Below, piece after piece: positions 44,245-53,403 of a stretch of 53,456 bases of DNA. The notes below the pieces were generated by a model, which saw nothing but the letters and a program-made list of their open reading frames with translations, did not search any database and had not been told where the DNA came from. The position numbers and the translations under genes are program-made. This DNA is from an uncultured Paenibacillus sp. (GTDB lineage Bacteria; Bacillota; Bacilli; Paenibacillales; Paenibacillaceae), in the NCBI GenBank assembly GCA_937895345.1, contig CALAWP010000009.1, positions 1 through 53,456 on the forward strand, read 5' to 3'. The first letter of the stretch is position 1. Every line of letters starts with the position of its first letter.

Positions 44245-45573
44245 TTAGGCTGCGGAGTCTTCCTTCGTAAGCACCAGCACCCAATCGTTGCCCCTGCCGC
44301 TGGACGGGCATATAAATTTGCAAATTCCTTCGCCGGGAAAGATTCCCGCTTCCGTATATCGGCCGTCTCTCGGATTGAACCATTCCGCCCGGACCGAAGC
44401 TGCGCCGACGCGCTCCATATTCACCTCTGCGTACAGCCCGTTCGGACAATAGATCAACGAGGCGCGCTTCCCTCGTAATCCCGCCATATAGTTCGATCCG
44501 GCAAAATTTGACGCGATCAGCTGCTGGTCCGGCTCGCTGTCCTCCATGCGGCACCGCTCCCAAAGCTCCTTCACATACCGCATCTGGCCCGCTCCAGGCC
44601 TGTGCAGCGCGTCTTTCCAATGCATAATAAAAAAGATGCCGGGCTCGTTCATCTGGACGGAATCGTACATGCCGTCGCACATCGACCATACGGAATGATG
44701 GCCGTACGTATGGCCGCAGGCTCCGGACAACACGGCATAATAAGCGGCGCGGCGCACGTCGGCCTCGTCGAAATAACCGAAGCGCGTATTGAAAGCGCGG
44801 GGGATATCCTCGTAGCATGGCTCCCCGTCCAACACGGGCTTGACGGGAGTCAGACCGTAATCGGCCGCAATGATGCGGTAATTCGCCGGCTCCATCTCGC
44901 CGTGACCGGATTGGATCATGTTGAAGTCCAGCCAATCCTCGCCGTGTACGTGATAAGACGAAGAAGAATTGCCTCTTGGATGAAAGGTGATCAGGTGACG
45001 GCCGCCGTCGCCTTCCTTCAAACCGCGGGCCATCGCGTCTACGATCTCGAAATGTGTCCGGGTTTGCAGCACCCGGTCTCCTCCGACGACCCAGATCAGA
45101 TGAGGCGTGTCCCGGTAACGCTTGCCCAGCCATTTGCCGTACTCATAAGCGTTTTGTTTCGTAAAAATTTCCGGGCCTTTGCCATGCTGCGCATTGTATT
45201 TATCGCCCCAGGTCGGCAGGAGCGCGATATAAATGCCCATTGCCCCCGCCATTTCCAAGACGTCGTCGACATGATCCCAATACGAATAGTCCCCGCCCTC
45301 GTCAGGCAGCGTCGGATCGATGCGCCCTTCCGCATTCCGCAAAAACGGCAGCCGGCCGTACGCATTGCCCGTCGTCACCCCTTCGAACTCCGCCAAAGCT
45401 ACCGCCTGCACCACGTTGAACCCTTGCCCGGCCCGGCAAGTCAAATAATGCCGCGCATCTTCGCGGTTCAATTTATGGAACAGCTCCCAGGCCGTGTCTC
45501 CCAGCCAAAAAAAAGGAGTTCCGTCCTCGCGCGCGAGATGCCGGCCGCTGTCGCTTATTTTAAGTCCCTTCAT
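44245..45573 (-). CDS. GH140-like glycosidase (DUF4038 apiosidase type)
   Basis: About 442 aa, without a signal peptide. In the numbering from the upstream TTG at 45585, the DUF4038 barrel opens with PFFWLGDTAWELFHKLNRE. It has the catalytic pair proposed for GH140: Asp170 in VVGGDR and Glu255 in LDGEPCYE. A C-terminal beta-sandwich (from about 355) resembles the collagen-binding-like domain that accompanies DUF4038. Known GH140 enzymes release apiose from rhamnogalacturonan-II side chains, which fits the pectin theme. Related DUF4038 enzymes have other substrates. ATG 45573 is taken as start, with GGGGG 5-6 nt upstream. It is the first gene of its operon. Confidence 0.83.
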   Translation of the reverse strand: MKGLKISDSGRHLAREDGTPFFWLGDTAWELFHKLNREDARHYLTCRAGQGFNVVQAVALAEFEGVTTGNAYGRLPFLRNAEGRIDPTLPDEGGDYSYWDHVDDVLEMAGAMGIYIALLPTWGDKYNAQHGKGPEIFTKQNAYEYGKWLGKRYRDTPHLIWVVGGDRVLQTRTHFEIVDAMARGLKEGDGGRHLITFHPRGNSSSSYHVHGEDWLDFNMIQSGHGEMEPANYRIIAADYGLTPVKPVLDGEPCYEDIPRAFNTRFGYFDEADVRRAAYYAVLSGACGHTYGHHSVWSMCDGMYDSVQMNEPGIFFIMHWKDALHRPGAGQMRYVKELWERCRMEDSEPDQQLIASNFAGSNYMAGLRGKRASLIYCPNGLYAEVNMERVGAASVRAEWFNPRDGRYTEAGIFPGEGICKFICPSSGRGNDWVLVLTKEDSAA

Positions 45574-45585
45574 CGCAACCCCCAA

Positions 45586-45745
45586 TGTGTAAGACCTCCC
45601 CTCCGATGCCCATACAGTAACGAATCCGAAGTCTCCCTACAATAGCTTCGCCGCAAGAAGTTGAAAATGGGCAACGGAATTAAAAAAGTCTCATAGGCGG
45701 CCCTATCCGCCCGTCATACAATAAAGGCAACAGGGGGAGGACAAT
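45586..45745. promoter_or_regulatory. Divergent promoter region
   Basis: This 160-bp region separates the minus-strand glycosidase operon from the plus-strand 45746 gene and must hold both promoters. Possible -10 boxes are TATTGT on the minus strand (45642-45637) and TACAAT on the plus strand (near 45718), both without good -35 partners. A small GGCGG/CCGCC hairpin lies near 45698-45713. Confidence 0.4.
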
Positions 45746-46084
45746 ATGGACATGAACGCATTCGATCGAGCCGGGCCGCCGCCCGCGCATGTATATAGGC
45801 CTACCGCAAACGCTGCGCGAAGCAATCCGATGGATATGCTCGGTTATGCCAGGTGCCGGATTTATTTGCTGGCATCGGGACCCGGCTGCGAAATCGACGT
45901 CGCGATCCAGGGGGCGCCCAACGAGGACGGGCCTTATTTGGATGAAATTTGCGGACAAGCGAAACGGATGGGCGTGACCGACAGCGTTTCTTACATCTTA
46001 CAAGACATTTCGCGATTTTTGATCGTGGACGCTTCCCGAATCAAGGGAAGCTGGACCGTCTGGGTCGTCCCGATGCTTGGATGA
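45746..46084 (+). CDS. Small beta-rich protein of unknown function
   Basis: A 112-aa protein with no match that I recognise. The first 32 residues are Pro/Ala/Asn-rich and probably flexible. Residues 33-112 alternate in a beta-sandwich pattern (CRIYLLASGPGCEIDVAIQG, ISRFLIVDASR, WTVWVVPML). It has neither a signal peptide nor a membrane segment. GGGGGAGG lies before the ATG, which supports real translation. The TGA stop is 13 nt before the GTG of the SGNH hydrolase, so the two form a unit, diverging from the GH140 operon. Confidence 0.6.
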   Translation: MDMNAFDRAGPPPAHVYRPTANAARSNPMDMLGYARCRIYLLASGPGCEIDVAIQGAPNEDGPYLDEICGQAKRMGVTDSVSYILQDISRFLIVDASRIKGSWTVWVVPMLG

Positions 46085-46097
46085 GGAGGCAGCCGAT

Positions 46098-47030
46098 GTG
46101 ACTGTTGTCAAAATTGAAAATATGGCTTTGCGCTACGAAGGAGAGTGGACGGTGCGGCCGGATGAAAAGGCGAGTCTCGGCTGCCGGCATGAATCCGGCG
46201 ATGCTGCGGACGCTTGCGCAGCGCGTTGGGAAGGATATTGCAGCACCTTGCAGCTTTATGCTTGCGCAGGGCCGCAGTACGGCATCGCCGAAGTTTGGGT
46301 GGACGGCAAATGGGAACGGTTCGTCGACTTATACGACAGGAAGGGCAGCCCTGGCAGCGTTTGCGTAATGACGATGGATCTGGCTCCCGGCTTTCATACG
46401 GTGGACATACAAAAAAGCGGCAGGAAACATCCGCGTTCCTCCGCTTCTCGCATCAATATCGATTATATACTGGCCGCATTCGTCCGGCCCAAGCCGCTCG
46501 CTTTCCGCCAAATCGTCTGCATCGGCGATTCCATTACCTTTGGCGCGAACGTGGCGGACAGGCCGAAGCAGCTGTTCGGGCGCAAGCTCCAGCAGATGCT
46601 CTTTGCGCCGGTCAGCGTGCACGGCTTGTCCGGCGCCCCCATTCGCACAATCGCGAGCGTGCTCGATGCCGTTGCCGTTCCCCGAAATCCCGACCTGATT
46701 CTATGGCTCGCCGGCATGAACGACCAGGACCCTTACGTCCCGATGCGGCAAGGCATCGACACAATCCGGGAGCTGATGCCGGAGACGAAGCTTGTCGTCT
46801 CCAACATCCCGTACAATACGTATTATACGCCCGAACAGAACGAAACCAAAGCTTTCGGCGTCATGCAAGCCTGCCGGGAAACGGGGGTGCCTTGCGCGGA
46901 TTTGTTCGGATGTACGCAAGGCAACCGGTCGATACATCTGCCGGAAGGCACCGTGCATCCGAATGCCGACGGGCATACGCTGATCGCCAGCCTGTTCTAC
47001 AGCGAAATCATCCGTTTATTGCAGAGTTAA
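46098..47030 (+). CDS. SGNH/GDSL-type hydrolase with N-terminal jelly-roll domain
   Basis: An esterase of about 310 aa. Residues about 5-125 form a jelly-roll, carbohydrate-binding-like domain (ALRYEGEWTV, DIQKSGRKHP), as in family CE2-like and related carbohydrate esterases. The SGNH core has block I CIGDSITFG (Ser about 145), GMND (Asn about 208) and block V HPNADGH (His about 287). No signal peptide is present, so it probably deacylates imported saccharides. The start is GTG 46098, because AGGAGG (46084-46089) lies 8 nt upstream. The ATG at 46096 is out of frame. Confidence 0.85.
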   Translation: MTVVKIENMALRYEGEWTVRPDEKASLGCRHESGDAADACAARWEGYCSTLQLYACAGPQYGIAEVWVDGKWERFVDLYDRKGSPGSVCVMTMDLAPGFHTVDIQKSGRKHPRSSASRINIDYILAAFVRPKPLAFRQIVCIGDSITFGANVADRPKQLFGRKLQQMLFAPVSVHGLSGAPIRTIASVLDAVAVPRNPDLILWLAGMNDQDPYVPMRQGIDTIRELMPETKLVVSNIPYNTYYTPEQNETKAFGVMQACRETGVPCADLFGCTQGNRSIHLPEGTVHPNADGHTLIASLFYSEIIRLLQS

Positions 47031-47044
47031 CTTTATGCTCGCGC

Positions 47045-48064
47045 TCAGGACGGTTCCGCCTGCGGAAGCATCATCTGAACGATCAGATGGACAGACTCCG
47101 CGCGAGTGGCGTTCTTCAACGGTGCGAACATGCGGTTCCCGACGCCCTTCACCCATCCGCGCTCGACGGCGGCGGCAATGGAAGGCTGCGCCCACTTCGG
47201 AATATCATCCGCATCGGCAAATTCCGGCTTCGCGTCCGGGTCCGGCACGATGCCTTGCGCCCGGACGATGACCGCCGCCATCTCGGCCCGCGAGATCAGC
47301 CGGCCGGCCTGGAACGTGCCGTCGGCATACCCTTCGATCATGCCGGCTTCCATCGCCGCGGTCGCGTATCCTCTCGCCCACTTCGGAATATTGTCTTGAT
47401 CCGCAAAGGGTAACGCCGGCTCCGCCGGGACCGGCAGCTCCAAGGCGCGGACGATCATCGCGACAAACTCCGCCCGCGTCACCTGCTGCTGCGGACGGAA
47501 CGTCTCGTCTTCGTAACCGGCTACCCAGCCCATCCCGCTCGCTTGCACAATGGACGCCTCCGCCCAATGCCCGGCAATATCTTTAAACGGCGGGCCGGAG
47601 GCGATGGCGATCTTAACCGTCGTGTCCAGCTCGGCCATCTCCAGTTCGGAATCGACCAATTTGACCCGGTGCAGCGTAAACGCGGCCTGGCCCCCCGCTG
47701 TTCGTTCAAACGTAAATGCGGCCAGCGCCGCTTGGCCATCCATGCCTTTGACGTTGCCTATCTTCGAATGCGCAAACAGAATGTCGCCTTCCTTGACGAC
47801 CGGTTCGATCGTAAACCCCGATATCGGGCTGTCCGCCTCGACAAACCGCATCTTCCCGGGCTCGTACTGCAGGTTGAACTGATAGGCGTACAGATCGGCC
47901 AGCCCTTTGGCCTTCACTTCGACGATCACTTTCGATCCCCGATTCACCGCGTTCAAGGTGAACTCCGGTTCAGCGGCCGCCGCCCGCACCGTTCCGGCAG
48001 ACCCGAGCGACCATAGCAGCAGCGCCGTCAACAAGAGGAGTCCTTTGTTCATGTGATGGACCAC
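47045..48064 (-). CDS. Cohesin-SLH cell-surface anchoring protein
   Basis: A 339-aa secreted protein. A signal peptide ends near TVRAAAA (residue about 31). A cohesin-type beta-sandwich follows at about 34-150 (VIVEVKAKGLADLYAYQFNL, YEPGKMRFVEAD, AALAAFTFE). Three SLH repeats at about 160-330 contain FKDIAGHWAEASI, VTRAEFVAMIVRAL, ISRAEMAAVIV and ATRAESVHLIV, and would hold it on pyruvylated wall polymer. It carries no enzyme, so it looks like a one-cohesin anchoring scaffold. The neighbouring 1677-aa enzyme ends in a dockerin-like domain. GTG 48064 has GGAAG 7 nt upstream. Confidence 0.85.
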   Translation of the reverse strand: MVHHMNKGLLLLTALLLWSLGSAGTVRAAAAEPEFTLNAVNRGSKVIVEVKAKGLADLYAYQFNLQYEPGKMRFVEADSPISGFTIEPVVKEGDILFAHSKIGNVKGMDGQAALAAFTFERTAGGQAAFTLHRVKLVDSELEMAELDTTVKIAIASGPPFKDIAGHWAEASIVQASGMGWVAGYEDETFRPQQQVTRAEFVAMIVRALELPVPAEPALPFADQDNIPKWARGYATAAMEAGMIEGYADGTFQAGRLISRAEMAAVIVRAQGIVPDPDAKPEFADADDIPKWAQPSIAAAVERGWVKGVGNRMFAPLKNATRAESVHLIVQMMLPQAEPS

Positions 48065-48100
48065 TTCGCTTCTTCCTTCCTCTTAGCTTCCTGTATTATT

Positions 48101-48294
48101 TAAGTTGAACTAATTATGATCACTACTTATGCCAAGCTGCATGAGGAATCGACTTCCGATCGCTCTCGCAGAGGGATGCTTGGATTTCCTAGAACCCGTA
48201 ACGGTTACCATCCCTCTGCAAAGGCGAACACTAACGTTTCTCCCGTTCGATTTCCTCATTCCGCTTGTTTCGTGTGATTCTCTAGTTCAACTTA
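48101..48294. repeat. 194-bp palindromic, MITE-like element
   Basis: Outer arms TAAGTTGAACTA (48101-48112) and TAGTTCAACTTA (48283-48294) are perfect 12-bp inverted repeats. Inner arms GCAGAGGGATG (48168-48178) and CATCCCTCTGC (48209-48219) are perfect 11-bp repeats. Between them lie further imperfect pairs (ATGAGGAATCGA with TCGATTTCCTCAT). TA dinucleotides sit at both ends, as for Tc1/mariner (IS630)-type MITEs. It fills most of the 48065-48327 gap and encodes nothing. It could also fold in RNA and end transcription of the gene at 48328. Confidence 0.6.
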
Positions 48295-48327
48295 TATAGA
48301 AAATTCGAATGATGGCTCAGCGTTCGT

Positions 48328-51300
48328 TTACCAGTCCGTCAAGATCATTTGCGCGACGGCGGCGAACACGCGAATGTTGATCTCGCCTTCGTCGAACAGA
48401 TCGGCTTTGGCGATTTCGCTCCAGTTCGGATCGTTCGACGTAACGCCGAAGTAGTTCGCAAGGATGGACAGGTCGCGGATCGTAATTTGCGTTTGGCCTT
48501 CCGCCAGGCTGATAAACCGGGCAAGGAACTGCTGCATGGCTCCGTTCAGCGCGGCGGTTGCCGCATCGACCTGCGCCTGCGTCGCCCAAGCGTTGCCGTT
48601 GACTGCCGCTGCCGCGTCAATCGCCGCTTGCAGCGCGGCTTTCGAGCCGACTTCGTATTGGCCGATCTTGCTGCCTTCCACCGCTTTCGCCAGCTGCGCC
48701 TGCGCGGCAGCGATCGTCTGCATCAGGGCCGATTTGTCCGCCTCGACCGGAGGCGTCTGACCGATGCTGATCGAATGATAAGCTCCGGAGATGTCGACGA
48801 TGCCCGCCGTACCGTTGCGGGACACTTCGAACTTCGTCAGCGTCGTGCCCGCGTTGCCAAGCGGGGCATCCGCCTTCACCTTGCCCCGCAGGACGAACAG
48901 GTCTCCGCTGCCCGTCACCGCATGACTGTCGCCCGCGCTGATCAGAATGACCCGGATTTGGCCCGTGTCGGGCCGGACGGCCGTGGCGACGACGTGCAGA
49001 TGGTCCCGGGCGGACGCGACGGCGTTCTCCGCCAGCGCCAGCGCGCCGTTCTCCCCGGCGACCGTGTCGAATTCCAGTTTCGAAGGGTCGTACTGGACGA
49101 TCGCGTCCATCGCCGTAAAGCCTTTGTACACTTTCGAGACGCCGACGTTTAACGCTACCGATTGTCCGGCAATGGCGTTAGGCGGTCCGGTTACGGATGC
49201 AGCCGCCCAATGCTCTCCCGGCGGAACCTCCGGATCCTCAATCGTGACCAAAGCGGAGAGCGGAATGTTCAGCTCCTTCACAAGCCTTGCCACCATTTCG
49301 GATACGACAATGGCGCCGTTCATCTGCAAGTGCGTATTGTCTTCTTTGCCGTCAACCCACATGAATATATTTTTCGTTCCTTCCGGCCCCAGCTCCTGGA
49401 AATGCTCCCAGCTGGCCTGGTTCAGATCTACCAGAAGAGTTCCGGTTTCTTGAGCCGTTTCTTTCATCGCCTGCACATATTCCGGGAAGCTCTTGTTCAA
49501 CGTTTCGCCGTTGAAATCTCGCCTGTTCACCGGCGTGACGAGAACCGGAACCGCCCCTCTTTGCTGAGCGCCGTTAATATAGTCTTTCAGATAAACTTTA
49601 AATTGTTCCGGCGTCAAATAACGTTCCGGACGGACAGGCGTGGAATCGTTATGGGACCATTGCATGAACAAATAATCCCCTTCCTTGATGCCGAGCAGGA
49701 TGTCGTTCAGATGTCCGCCGGTCAGGAAGGTTTTGCTGCTAAGTCCGCCGATTGCCCGGTTTTCTATGCTCACTTTGTCCAGATCAAAATAGTTGCCCAG
49801 CGTTTCGCCCCAGCCGGCCTGCGGTCGGTAACCTTCCGCATAATTGGCCACGGTGGAGTCGCTTGCCAAATAAATCACCGGTTTGTCGCCAGCGCCGTTG
49901 CCTGGAAGCCGTTCAAGCTTCAAAGCGTTGATCTTCGGCGTGTTGCCCGAAAACTCAAAGTTGAAAACGCCGTCGATCAAAGCGATGTCGAACGTGACTT
50001 CCTTGAATTGCCCCGATGGAACGGTCGCGATCGGCCATTTGTTCATTTGCTCGACCACAACGCCGACGTTGGACGCTTCTTGCGCATCGCCGACCGTCAT
50101 CGTCACGCGGTAATTGGCCGGCTCCATTTCCACCAGGAAAGAAGTGCCGTTTACGCGGGTGAAATCTTCCGTAAGCGCATTCCCGGTTGCGCGGTTTACG
50201 TCTTCGACAAGAGCGGTATTGGCAAATCCATAACCGTTCCCTTCTACGTACGCCCGTTTGGCGTCCACCTTCGTGTAGCCTTCCGCGGCGTTGCCGGAGC
50301 CGAAGTCGAAGCGGTATTCGCTGATCTCTTGAGGAGGCTCGCTGGTCAGCGACGCCATGGCAACCGTCAGCATATTGAACGCATGGTTGACCTCGTCCTG
50401 CGTCGCGTCGGTGCCGATAATTGCCTCGGCGGCCGCCAGCGCCCTGTTCAGGACGGCTTTCGACTGCTCCGTATATGCCGACAGATCGAGCGCCTTCGCC
50501 TCTTCATGCAGCGCTGTCAAAGCGGTCTGATCGGCGGAAGCAGGCAGAAGCGTCACGCCTTCAATCCGTACGTTATCGATCTGCGTCGTCCAGTTCAGCG
50601 TACCGCCTCCGCCTTTCCTCGTGCCGAGGAAGCGCATCGCTCTTACGTTATCGGCATAAGCGGTTCCGGCGCTCATCGGAATGTCGTCAATCGTCTGCGT
50701 GACGCTTTCGTCCGCCAGACTGGTCAACGTCAGATCGATCTTTTTCTCGGCAAAGTTAATCTTCGCGTTCACACGGACCCATTGATTTTTCGCAATGTTC
50801 GTTGCGATTCCTCCCTCCGGAATCGCCGTATTGCCCGTGCCGTAATCAGCCGGATAATAGCCCGGGAAATAACCGATCGGCGTGTTCGCGCCGCTCGTCG
50901 TATACAAGGTCAGAATCAGATTCTCGTTTGCATCCTGCAGCGACAAGTGTCCTTCGGACGGGAACGCGCCGACGTTGCCCGGATGCCAGTCAAAGTCCAC
51001 GTTGACGATATCGCCGCCCACCGCATCGAACAGGCGGAATACCTTCGAACGATGTCCGGAGCCGGAGCCGGCGACCGACAGCACTTTGTTTCCGTCTTGT
51101 TCTGCCACCGTTCCCGACATTTGACCCGCGATTCCGGTGGCATTCACCATCGCATACTTGGCGGCGGCGGGATCACCCTCGAAATCTTCAACAAAAAGCG
51201 GGTTTTCCGGCTCCGGCTCAGGTTCGGCCTCGTCCGGATTTATAACGAACGGCGAAATGTCCAATCCCATCTCTTTGACCGCATCCGCAACCAACCCGGC

Positions 51301-53403
51301 AATTACTCTCGCGCCGTAGCTGCTGAAGTGCGTATTGTCGCTTACGCCATTCGGATATTTCGGATATTGGCCCGGATAGGCGTACAGGAACAGCTTCTCC
51401 GTAGCGGCCTGACCGACCTTATTGTAATGGGCAATGCTCAGCTGGCTTAAATCGATCAGCGCAACGTCTAGCTCCTCCGCCGCTTGCTTGGCGGCGGCCA
51501 CATATTCGGGGAAGCTGACGTTAAATTCCTGGGTAACGAGATTGAAATCCCGGCGTCCTACCGGCGTAAGCAGCACCGGCGTCGCACCGCGTTGTCTGGC
51601 GCCGTTCACATAACGCGCCAGGTAATTTTTATAATCTTCCGGAGAAGCGTAACGTTCCGGAATTCCGATGCTGGCATCGTTATGGCCAAAGGAGATGAAG
51701 AAATAGTCGCCGGGCTTAATCTCGCGCAAAACCGTATCCAACCGGCCGTCGACGATAAACGACTTGCTGCTTCTGCCCCCGATCGAATGATTGTCGACGA
51801 CAACGCCATTTGAGAAATAACGGCCGAATTGCTGGCCCCATCCTTGCTGCGGAGCCTGCATCTCGCTGTAGGACTGCATAGTCGAATCGCCGGCCATGTA
51901 GATCGTCCTGGAGACGCCGGGCGACTTCTCCGGATATTTCGCAATGATGATTTCCCGCACATCAATCGCTGAACCGGAGAACAAAAATTCAAGCTGACCA
52001 TCTACGAGCGCGATGTCGTAGCTGTACGTCAGCGGTTCGCCCGCTTGGACGCCGGTCACGGCCAGCTTCTGAACGAGCTCGGATTTGATGCCGACGCTCG
52101 AGTCGCGCGCGTCGGCGCCAAGCTTGACCGTTACTTTATAATTGGCATTGGGCAGGTCTACGGCGAACTTGGCGTTTGCCGGCAAAGTCACGCTGTTCGT
52201 CTCTGCCGCAATGCCGCTTGCGTCCTCAAATCCGTAGCCCGCGGCTTCCGTGTAAACGGTATCCTGAACTTGAGTTGTACCGGCGGCAGCATCCGTGCCG
52301 AAATCAAAGTGATAAACCGGCTGCGGCGCTTCGCCGCCGCCTGTGAGCTCAATATTCGCCTTAGGGAAATCGGCCGCTTCCGCACCGATATAAAACCCCG
52401 TGTGAGGAGGCTGGTTGTAGCTCACATTTTGCCAGGCAACGCTCAAACGATAGATTGGATCTTGCATGAGAGTCGGTATCCGGTAATCCGTCGGAATGGT
52501 TGTCGTATACAGCCTGTATTCCGTGCTGTCTTCATTCCGCAGCAGCAGCTCCTCGCGCCAGTCTCCGATCAGGTCCGCCTGGAGCGCCGGATTTCCTTTC
52601 GTATGATTGTTGGTCAAGGCGCCGGTTGCCCTGAAAATCTCGTCCAGCTTTTTGTTTTCGTAATCCCATTTGTAAATGACCGGAATTCCTTTGGCCGCAC
52701 TGTTGTCCCAGATGTGGTCGAACAGCTCGCGCTGCAGGTCTCCGTCCCACCAAATCGCAAAGTTGGCGGTTGTCGGCGCTTCGTTCGAAGTGTAAATTGC
52801 TTCCCCGTTTGCCGCATAGCCGCTTGAGATCGGAACCGCTTGCCCGTCAACAATCGTGGTGGCCCATGATTCGTATCCGGGATAGCGCGGATCGATATCG
52901 GCCGACATGCCGCGTCCCGTATCTCTGCCCGTATACTCACCCCATAAAATTTCGCCGGTTGCGGCATCGCGCATCTCGATCCCGTATGGCGCTCCGGCAT
53001 GCTCATGGACGCTCATGACCTGATAGCCGTCCTGGTTCGGATCGAGCTTGCCGGCATGCATCGCATCGCCGTGGCCCAGACCGGTGCTGTACAAGACGGT
53101 GCCGTCGTCGTCAATGGCGAGCGCCCCGAACATCATTTCGTCCTTGCCGTCGCCGTCGACATCCAGCACGCTTAATCCGTGGTTGCCTTGCCCTTCATAC
53201 TGTCTGCCGGCGACATCCGAATCGAATATCCACCGATTCACCAGCTCCCCGCCCACCACGTCGTACGCGGCCAATACGGATCGCGTATAGTAGCCGCGGG
53301 TGACGACGACGCTGGGCTTCACGCCGTCCAAATAAGCGATGGCGGCCAGGAAACGGTCCACCCGATTGCCGTAGCCGTCGCCCCACGCGCTTACGTTACC
53401 TCT
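48328..53403 (-). CDS. 5'-truncated PL11 rhamnogalacturonan lyase / double CE12 esterase / cohesin-FIVAR-dockerin protein
   Basis: A surface pectinase missing its N-terminus. Numbering is from GTG 53361 (1677 codons). 1-340: C-terminal half of a PL11 lyase; the codons just before it still read RGNVSAWGDGYGNR, a PL11 hallmark. 347-475: galactose-binding-like domain. 487-702: CE12 rhamnogalacturonan acetylesterase (Ser493, Asn561, Asp675/His678). 711-719: EP-rich linker. 722-936: concanavalin-like domain. 940-1006: FIVAR. 1015-1150: second galactose-binding-like domain. 1162-1372: second CE12 (Ser1169, Asn1238, Asp1341/His1344). About 1385-1535: cohesin. 1541-1615: FIVAR. 1618-1677: dockerin-like, with degenerate Ca-binding loops. 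The frame meets a stop at 53446-53448 in non-PL11 DNA, so the start, signal peptide and about 240 residues are lost or lie elsewhere. Confidence 0.85.
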   Translation of the reverse strand, partial: RGNVSAWGDGYGNRVDRFLAAIAYLDGVKPSVVVTRGYYTRSVLAAYDVVGGELVNRWIFDSDVAGRQYEGQGNHGLSVLDVDGDGKDEMMFGALAIDDDGTVLYSTGLGHGDAMHAGKLDPNQDGYQVMSVHEHAGAPYGIEMRDAATGEILWGEYTGRDTGRGMSADIDPRYPGYESWATTIVDGQAVPISSGYAANGEAIYTSNEAPTTANFAIWWDGDLQRELFDHIWDNSAAKGIPVIYKWDYENKKLDEIFRATGALTNNHTKGNPALQADLIGDWREELLLRNEDSTEYRLYTTTIPTDYRIPTLMQDPIYRLSVAWQNVSYNQPPHTGFYIGAEAADFPKANIELTGGGEAPQPVYHFDFGTDAAAGTTQVQDTVYTEAAGYGFEDASGIAAETNSVTLPANAKFAVDLPNANYKVTVKLGADARDSSVGIKSELVQKLAVTGVQAGEPLTYSYDIALVDGQLEFLFSGSAIDVREIIIAKYPEKSPGVSRTIYMAGDSTMQSYSEMQAPQQGWGQQFGRYFSNGVVVDNHSIGGRSSKSFIVDGRLDTVLREIKPGDYFFISFGHNDASIGIPERYASPEDYKNYLARYVNGARQRGATPVLLTPVGRRDFNLVTQEFNVSFPEYVAAAKQAAEELDVALIDLSQLSIAHYNKVGQAATEKLFLYAYPGQYPKYPNGVSDNTHFSSYGARVIAGLVADAVKEMGLDISPFVINPDEAEPEPEPENPLFVEDFEGDPAAAKYAMVNATGIAGQMSGTVAEQDGNKVLSVAGSGSGHRSKVFRLFDAVGGDIVNVDFDWHPGNVGAFPSEGHLSLQDANENLILTLYTTSGANTPIGYFPGYYPADYGTGNTAIPEGGIATNIAKNQWVRVNAKINFAEKKIDLTLTSLADESVTQTIDDIPMSAGTAYADNVRAMRFLGTRKGGGGTLNWTTQIDNVRIEGVTLLPASADQTALTALHEEAKALDLSAYTEQSKAVLNRALAAAEAIIGTDATQDEVNHAFNMLTVAMASLTSEPPQEISEYRFDFGSGNAAEGYTKVDAKRAYVEGNGYGFANTALVEDVNRATGNALTEDFTRVNGTSFLVEMEPANYRVTMTVGDAQEASNVGVVVEQMNKWPIATVPSGQFKEVTFDIALIDGVFNFEFSGNTPKINALKLERLPGNGAGDKPVIYLASDSTVANYAEGYRPQAGWGETLGNYFDLDKVSIENRAIGGLSSKTFLTGGHLNDILLGIKEGDYLFMQWSHNDSTPVRPERYLTPEQFKVYLKDYINGAQQRGAVPVLVTPVNRRDFNGETLNKSFPEYVQAMKETAQETGTLLVDLNQASWEHFQELGPEGTKNIFMWVDGKEDNTHLQMNGAIVVSEMVARLVKELNIPLSALVTIEDPEVPPGEHWAAASVTGPPNAIAGQSVALNVGVSKVYKGFTAMDAIVQYDPSKLEFDTVAGENGALALAENAVASARDHLHVVATAVRPDTGQIRVILISAGDSHAVTGSGDLFVLRGKVKADAPLGNAGTTLTKFEVSRNGTAGIVDISGAYHSISIGQTPPVEADKSALMQTIAAAQAQLAKAVEGSKIGQYEVGSKAALQAAIDAAAAVNGNAWATQAQVDAATAALNGAMQQFLARFISLAEGQTQITIRDLSILANYFGVTSNDPNWSEIAKADLFDEGEINIRVFAAVAQMILTDW

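Noticed and set aside
49162..51450. 762-codon open frame on the plus strand
   Set aside because: Antisense to the CE12/FIVAR/cohesin protein; composition typical of a shadow frame.
47045..53361. A true cellulosome scaffoldin locus
   Set aside because: Only single cohesins are present and the dockerin is degenerate. A smaller surface complex is the most that can be claimed.
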